DNA of 54,955 nucleotides, from the NCBI RefSeq assembly GCF_900314615.1, contig NZ_OMWA01000025.1:1-54955 (forward strand). The letters run 5' to 3'. Below, in pieces: positions 51,301 to 54,955 of this stretch; position 1 is the first letter of the stretch, and the number at the start of each line of letters is the position of its first letter. This DNA comes from an uncultured Methanobrevibacter sp. Its GTDB lineage: Archaea > Methanobacteriota > Methanobacteria > Methanobacteriales > Methanobacteriaceae. The position numbers and the translations under genes are program-made. The notes under the pieces were generated by a model. That model ran no database searches and had not been told where the DNA came from. It saw only the letters and a list, made by a program, of their open reading frames with translations.

Positions 51301-53953
51301 TTCAAATGATACATTCAGGTTAAATAATGTTTCAATCAGTCGTGATTTTATTAAAATTGTAAATTCAAGTAATTTTAATGTTTTATATAATTCAGTGAAT
51401 GCATCTGGAAGCGTCATAATCTCTCAAAATTCTAAAAACAATTCAATCATTTCAAATACTATCACAATCAATGGTGATAAGGATATTTGTGCATATAAAT
51501 CCATAAGCAGTGATGATTCAAATATTTTAAATAATATAATCAACTCTTGTGTTAGCTCAAATAAAGCCGTGATTTATGGTGATGATGAATCTAGAAACAA
51601 TGACATTGAATTTAATAGGATTGTCTCCAGATCCGATGATGGGGCTGATTTTGCAGTTGTCTTTGATACAAAATCTGACTTGTCAAATGTTATTGCAAAC
51701 AATTACTTAACTTCATCTAATGGCAGTTTATGTGGAAATGATGCCGTCATGGCAGTAAATGAACTGGTATGTAATAATACTCCATTTAATCTTTATGTTT
51801 CAGTTGATACTAATGGGAGCGAAGATGGAAGTATGGCTCATCCATACTCAAGTATTTCAAAAGCAATCGAAAATTCATTAAGTGGAAGCATCATATATGT
51901 ACTGCAAGGTTATTATAATGAAAGCAATTTGGTAATAGATAAAAATATTACAATAACGGCTTTAAATAATGAAGGAAATGTTTATGTTGATGCTTTAAAT
52001 GACCGTTTATTTAATATAACAAGTAGTGGTGCTTTGACTGTAAATGCATTGAGAATATTTAATGGATTTAGTGAACTTGGAGGATCACTATTCTATAACC
52101 AAGGAAAACTGATAATCAACAATTCAATGATATACAACTCATCATCATATTATGATAACTCAAATCCTACATTCACAGCTAACAAATACGCTTCAAATAC
52201 ATGGGACAGTCATGATTGCTCTAACTTAGGTTTAGGCGGAGCAATACTTAACTATGGTGAGCTATTGATATCATCATCTGATTTATTTAACAATTTTGCA
52301 CATAAAGGCGGTGCTTTAGCTGATTTTGGAAAAACAATAATTAAAGACTCTGTAATTTCTGATAATGTTGGTGTACATGGAGGAGCCATATATACAAATT
52401 CAAATCAGACATTAGAAATTGTTAACAGTGAATTTATAAATAACTTGGCCATTACAACATTGGATTATTGCAGTATTAAAAAAACAGGCCAATTCCCACC
52501 ATATTTGTATTTAACAAATTGTGAAGAGGAATGTGGTCATGGAGGAGCAATATATTCAAATACTTCCATGGATATTAAAGATTCATTATTTGAGAATAAC
52601 ACTGCAAAATCAGGTGGGGCCATTGCAATCCCAACAAAACTGGTTCAAGAAAGATTCAATGATTTAAGCTATAAGCAGAGTGATGATTTTGGCAGCATTG
52701 ACTTAAATATTGAAAATTCTGAATTTAGATATAACGAAGCGAAAGATACGAGATGTGGAAACCAAACAATGCTTAAAAATCCAAATTCCTTGAGTGTTGA
52801 TAAATATGCAAAAGGATTCAATGGTGGGGCAGTATTTGGTAGTTTGGATGAAATGCATATCTATAATTCATTATTTGAGCACAACACTGCACATGGAAAT
52901 GGTGGAGCGTTATGTGTTCAAACAAGAGACTCAACAACAACTTCATCTAAATTCCTTAACAATACTGCAGGTGAAAGTGGAGGAGCATTAGATATATTTG
53001 GAAACTCACAGGTATTCAATACTGAAATTCTTGACAATAATGCTAAAAATGGTGGAGCTATACAATATACTTCCTATGAATATTATTCACATCTTCAAAA
53101 TAATATGAATTTATTCAACGTTACTGTGGCCGGAAATAAAGCATTGGATAAAGGAGGTGCTTTTGCAAACTCTGGAAACTTTGCAATAACACATTCAAAT
53201 ATTTATGGAAATTCAGCTCCGAATGGTGCAACATTTACTGGTGGAGGAAATGTAGATGCACGTAGCAACTGGTGGGGATCAGTTGATGGGCCGGATGATT
53301 CAGTATGGAATTTAAACAATGTGAGATTTAGAACTTGGTTAAATGATAAGGTGAAATGGGATGCAGTGCCTGTTAATGATGGAGAATCTGGTAATGGAAA
53401 TAATGGTAATGGAAATAATCCTGGCAGATATTATAATCCATCAAGTTCCACAGGTTCAGGCGTTAGCACCGGTTCAACATTATCTGGAAGAAACTCTAAT
53501 ACTAGAAGTTCTAGTGGTTTTTCACTTCCTGGAAGTTGGCCAAGTGGAAATGGAAAAAGTGGAAAACTTGATTTAAATGGTTATCTATCTAATGATGGGA
53601 AAAGTAATGGTAAAACAGATTCAAATGGATATTTATCTAATAATGGGGAAGGTAATGGTAAAACAGATGTGAGTGGAAATCATCTAAATCCAAATAGTTT
53701 AAGTAGAGTTAACAGCTCTAATGTTAATGATTTGTCTTCAGTTGGAATGAGTGCAAATGCGGCAGATTCATCTTCAAGTTCTGGAGGAGCAATGTCTTCA
53801 GGGGTTGATGATACAGTAAAAGCATATGAGATTACAAAAGAAGTTAATAAAAAACTCGATTTAGAAAATAATCTAATGAATATTATTTTTGTATTAATTG
53901 TATTAATGTTACTAATCATTGGGTATTATAGAAAATACCAAACTAAAGATTAA
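48371..53953 (+). CDS. membrane-anchored adhesin-like protein (beta-helix, GGA repeats)
   Basis: 1,860 residues; the ATG shares its A with the preceding stop (taatg), ribosome binding site ggtggtg. Signal peptide (MRKAAIIAIVLVLFACLSVSYA). Residues about 90-1,200 are parallel beta-helix repeats (NNTISYN, NNHIVG, SNNVEILNN types). About 1,270-1,610 carry polymorphic-membrane-protein-like repeats with GGAI/GGAL and FxNN motifs (LGGAILNYGE, KGGALADFG, HGGAIYTNS) ending SNWWGSVDGPDDS. A Gly/Ser/Asn-rich linker (about 1,665-1,760) precedes a C-terminal membrane helix (about 1,836-1,855, IIFVLIVLMLLIIGYY) and a short basic tail. It may hold the previous, unanchored partner at the surface. Confidence 0.9.
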   Translation: MRKAAIIAIVLVLFACLSVSYADDSLDNATLTTTDEDVIALESDDVLEDTSEISVTDDNYDQYFNKYTGKLNDDVGSVSTVKIGNVTDKLFTFDKPVDVMPLSEDSQIKNGVIHLIEGSDGSSVCNLIINNTKGDVMKDGMSVSKLHGVWLSNSSNNLISGNTIIIAEEEGCYAMPMGYSSNNRIVYNNITSHITSCLVMGSCNNNTISYNRIRMLSVRDMVTSNLIYFNGYGHADYQGPADCVGNIISNNYFEGFSNSIWSVIVKCDGKSDDTQIINNTIIKGHEGIRVLDDILTNYGIQAKNVLIKDNTIINSTLSILTGSNNVEILNNHIVGFAQTEGIFAENFKDGNVSIHDNTIEYTDLGTGIHVASDNAEIYNNKIKISRYGDGIIIEADNAKVLKNDIKVTQDTAIGIHGSNTAIENNVIYSFGKGIVSAINRESEKVYNTKIINNKIFTDDYAVYIDGYVFNTTIKDNTVETNQSEAFYINIIDTLEDKQHGSIADNNVNGVIENTETLIIDDSNFYDYFDEDGYFTYEFKPNSKNIIFFTFLTNKDVHFTDQIILTSNKMANLLYNVSITFSGDACDSSISDLKFYNIDKSSIILDGVENVDIKNNEFTTIGRNIYSISTIKAQRGCVGCNIVGNDIFVTSSSDYAFAISLTEPESVIAKRFSKNFDISDNNILVKTTGVGEGIYIDALIESDIKNNHINVISDDSAYGISICNVMGTPHDINIDSNEIILNSKEMSYLVELYMADDCKIINNYLKAKSNGIYAVAAYRSNGITIDDNEIIISSKGLTSSGVSDVIGKGESAININRVSQITSISNNKFDVEKASVLTKDGSIIKKYANNSYVISPYNYDLYFNSQNKLVNGIIKDDETILFKNFTTSKVMDINIPVTIKGYEHLNEFKAVLILSGMANDANISGIIFNNADVKLDGVNNVAIGNNSFISTSIKDIGGTNNTIESNLFDGCDVLLENASNDTFRLNNVSISRDFIKIVNSSNFNVLYNSVNASGSVIISQNSKNNSIISNTITINGDKDICAYKSISSDDSNILNNIINSCVSSNKAVIYGDDESRNNDIEFNRIVSRSDDGADFAVVFDTKSDLSNVIANNYLTSSNGSLCGNDAVMAVNELVCNNTPFNLYVSVDTNGSEDGSMAHPYSSISKAIENSLSGSIIYVLQGYYNESNLVIDKNITITALNNEGNVYVDALNDRLFNITSSGALTVNALRIFNGFSELGGSLFYNQGKLIINNSMIYNSSSYYDNSNPTFTANKYASNTWDSHDCSNLGLGGAILNYGELLISSSDLFNNFAHKGGALADFGKTIIKDSVISDNVGVHGGAIYTNSNQTLEIVNSEFINNLAITTLDYCSIKKTGQFPPYLYLTNCEEECGHGGAIYSNTSMDIKDSLFENNTAKSGGAIAIPTKLVQERFNDLSYKQSDDFGSIDLNIENSEFRYNEAKDTRCGNQTMLKNPNSLSVDKYAKGFNGGAVFGSLDEMHIYNSLFEHNTAHGNGGALCVQTRDSTTTSSKFLNNTAGESGGALDIFGNSQVFNTEILDNNAKNGGAIQYTSYEYYSHLQNNMNLFNVTVAGNKALDKGGAFANSGNFAITHSNIYGNSAPNGATFTGGGNVDARSNWWGSVDGPDDSVWNLNNVRFRTWLNDKVKWDAVPVNDGESGNGNNGNGNNPGRYYNPSSSTGSGVSTGSTLSGRNSNTRSSSGFSLPGSWPSGNGKSGKLDLNGYLSNDGKSNGKTDSNGYLSNNGEGNGKTDVSGNHLNPNSLSRVNSSNVNDLSSVGMSANAADSSSSSGGAMSSGVDDTVKAYEITKEVNKKLDLENNLMNIIFVLIVLMLLIIGYYRKYQTKD

Positions 53954-54277
53954 TTTTAACTCATGTTAATTCAGTTTATCATTTAAACTACTGTTATTCA
54001 TTATACTAATACAATTTTAATTCTTTCTATTTAAAATTAGGTAAACTCAATATGATTAGTGGGAAAAACGTTATTGTTGAGTTAATAGTTTACTTTATAT
54101 TTTTTTATTTTATTGTAAAAATTTTATGCAATCTTTTTTTAAGCATATCTTTTCAATTTTTAATTATAATTTATTCAATTTAGTTTTAGAAATATTTAAG
54201 TATTTTTCCACATATAGTTTAATTATATATTAATTATTAATTAATATGTTGTAATTTTTTATAAAGAGGTAAAATCC
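53954..54277 (+). promoter_or_regulatory. intergenic region upstream of the third adhesin-like gene
   Basis: AT-rich and without a gene. A TATA candidate aattatatatta lies at about 54221-54232 and gaggt at 54266-54270 is the ribosome binding site. T-rich stretches after 54105 may end the preceding transcript. Confidence 0.45.
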
Positions 54278-54955
54278 ATGAAGAATTATAGAATATTTAT
54301 AATTTCTTTATTATTGTTAATTTTCATGATTGGCGCAGTAAGTGCTACAGAGGAAAATTCAACTGATAATTTAGAAATTTCGGGTGATATAAGTATTTCA
54401 GAAGAGACTTTGCCTTCTGTTGATAATATGGGGGAAGATCAAAGTTCTAGTTCTGATGATGTTTTAGGTGTAAGTACTGAAGATTCAACTAGTGATGATA
54501 TTATTGCTGATGGGGGAGAATCTTCTCCGTACAAAGCTGTTGCTAATGTGACTAGCTATAATGTTGTGGTTGATGATGGTAGTAGTGTGAATCTTCAATT
54601 TTTATATAAAGAGGATGATTCTCCTGCTGCTGGTAAGAATTTCACTGTTTGTTTAGTTGGGCATGATGCTGAAGACAATGTTATTATTAATAACTATAAT
54701 TTTATTTCAGATAGTAATGGTGTTGGTAGTTTCTTGATAGATGTTCCTGAAGGTTACTATGAGATTCAATCAATTTATGATATAAATAATTGCATTGTTC
54801 GATTACCTGATGGGGTTTATATTTCTGTAACTGTTACATCTACTATTCTTAAGAACACTATTGTTGCTGATAATGCTACTTTCACTGCTGGCGGTTCTAT
54901 GGATTATGAGGTTAAATATTTGGATGAAGATGGTAATCCATTAGTTGGTGAAGAT
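54278..54955 (+). CDS. adhesin-like protein, 3'-partial
   Basis: The frame is open from ATG 54278 (behind aaagaggt) to the last base of the window, 226 codons. Signal peptide (MKNYRIFIISLLLLIFMIGAVSA), then a Ser/Asp/Glu-rich low-complexity segment (about 25-95), then an Ig-like repeat (VDDGSSVNLQFLYKEDDS…KNFTVCLVG … DVPEGYYEI) and the start of another (NATFTAGGSMDYEVKYLDEDGNPLVGED). It differs from the two preceding adhesins in its strong preference for T-ending codons (gat, ggt, gct, gtt), so it may have a different origin. Confidence 0.85.
   Translation, partial: MKNYRIFIISLLLLIFMIGAVSATEENSTDNLEISGDISISEETLPSVDNMGEDQSSSSDDVLGVSTEDSTSDDIIADGGESSPYKAVANVTSYNVVVDDGSSVNLQFLYKEDDSPAAGKNFTVCLVGHDAEDNVIINNYNFISDSNGVGSFLIDVPEGYYEIQSIYDINNCIVRLPDGVYISVTVTSTILKNTIVADNATFTAGGSMDYEVKYLDEDGNPLVGED

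Overview
The window looks like the chromosome of a gut or rumen methanogen of the Methanobacteriales, most likely Methanobrevibacter. The reasons are the low G+C content, archaeal TATA-box promoters with GGTGAT/GGAGG-type ribosome binding sites, methanogen genes (heterodisulfide reductase HdrA, F420H2 oxidase FprA, a DmrB-type methanopterin reductase), and giant adhesin-like surface proteins. The genus is an inference from gene content; no rRNA or tRNA gene was seen.

Host left flank (1-16,951). It begins inside hdrA, which carries a frameshifting internal deletion at about 930. Then come an MFS transporter, a VapBC-type toxin-antitoxin locus with a second, truncated antitoxin, glyA followed by a dmrB-like flavoprotein gene (a possible methanopterin C1 pair), a DUF192 gene, a DsbA/FrnE-like gene with a small ORF overlapping it, and the run ileS-purL-moeA-M50 protease. 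A reverse-strand oxygen-detoxification operon (fprA-rubrerythrin) closes the flank.

Integrated virus-like element (about 17,100-41,920). A tyrosine integrase opens the element. Behind it are an HK97-type portal gene and a prohead protease/scaffold gene. A reverse-strand HTH-ImmA/IrrE plus DUF4411 PIN pair follows, next to a GC-rich cluster of hairpins (20,799-21,045). Next is a long module for particle surface and release: two holin-like membrane proteins, a glycosyltransferase, head-decoration-like domains and collagen-like (Gly-X-Thr) fibre proteins with repeated receptor-type modules. A restriction-modification/defence island (31.6-38.2 kb) comes next: winged-helix regulator, Vsr, a GmrSD-family protein without its HxxP nuclease motif, an RHH regulator, a C5-cytosine methyltransferase and two nuclease-like proteins. 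The element ends with a decoration protein and two paralogous major capsid proteins. No terminase, packaging ATPase, tape-measure or tail-tube gene is recognisable. The fibre module is fused to a decoration-like domain. My working hypothesis is a capsid-forming, possibly tailless or satellite-like, archaeal element that displays collagen-like fibres on its head. A shared TATA-plus-AT-leader sequence, with one stretch of 24 bases identical between two sites, precedes several of its transcription units.

Host right flank (42,210-54,955). Two very large secreted adhesin-like proteins are encoded in a one-base-overlapping pair: a beta-helix plus Ig-like repeat protein, and a beta-helix/GGA-repeat protein with a C-terminal membrane anchor. 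The start of a third adhesin-like gene runs off the window end.
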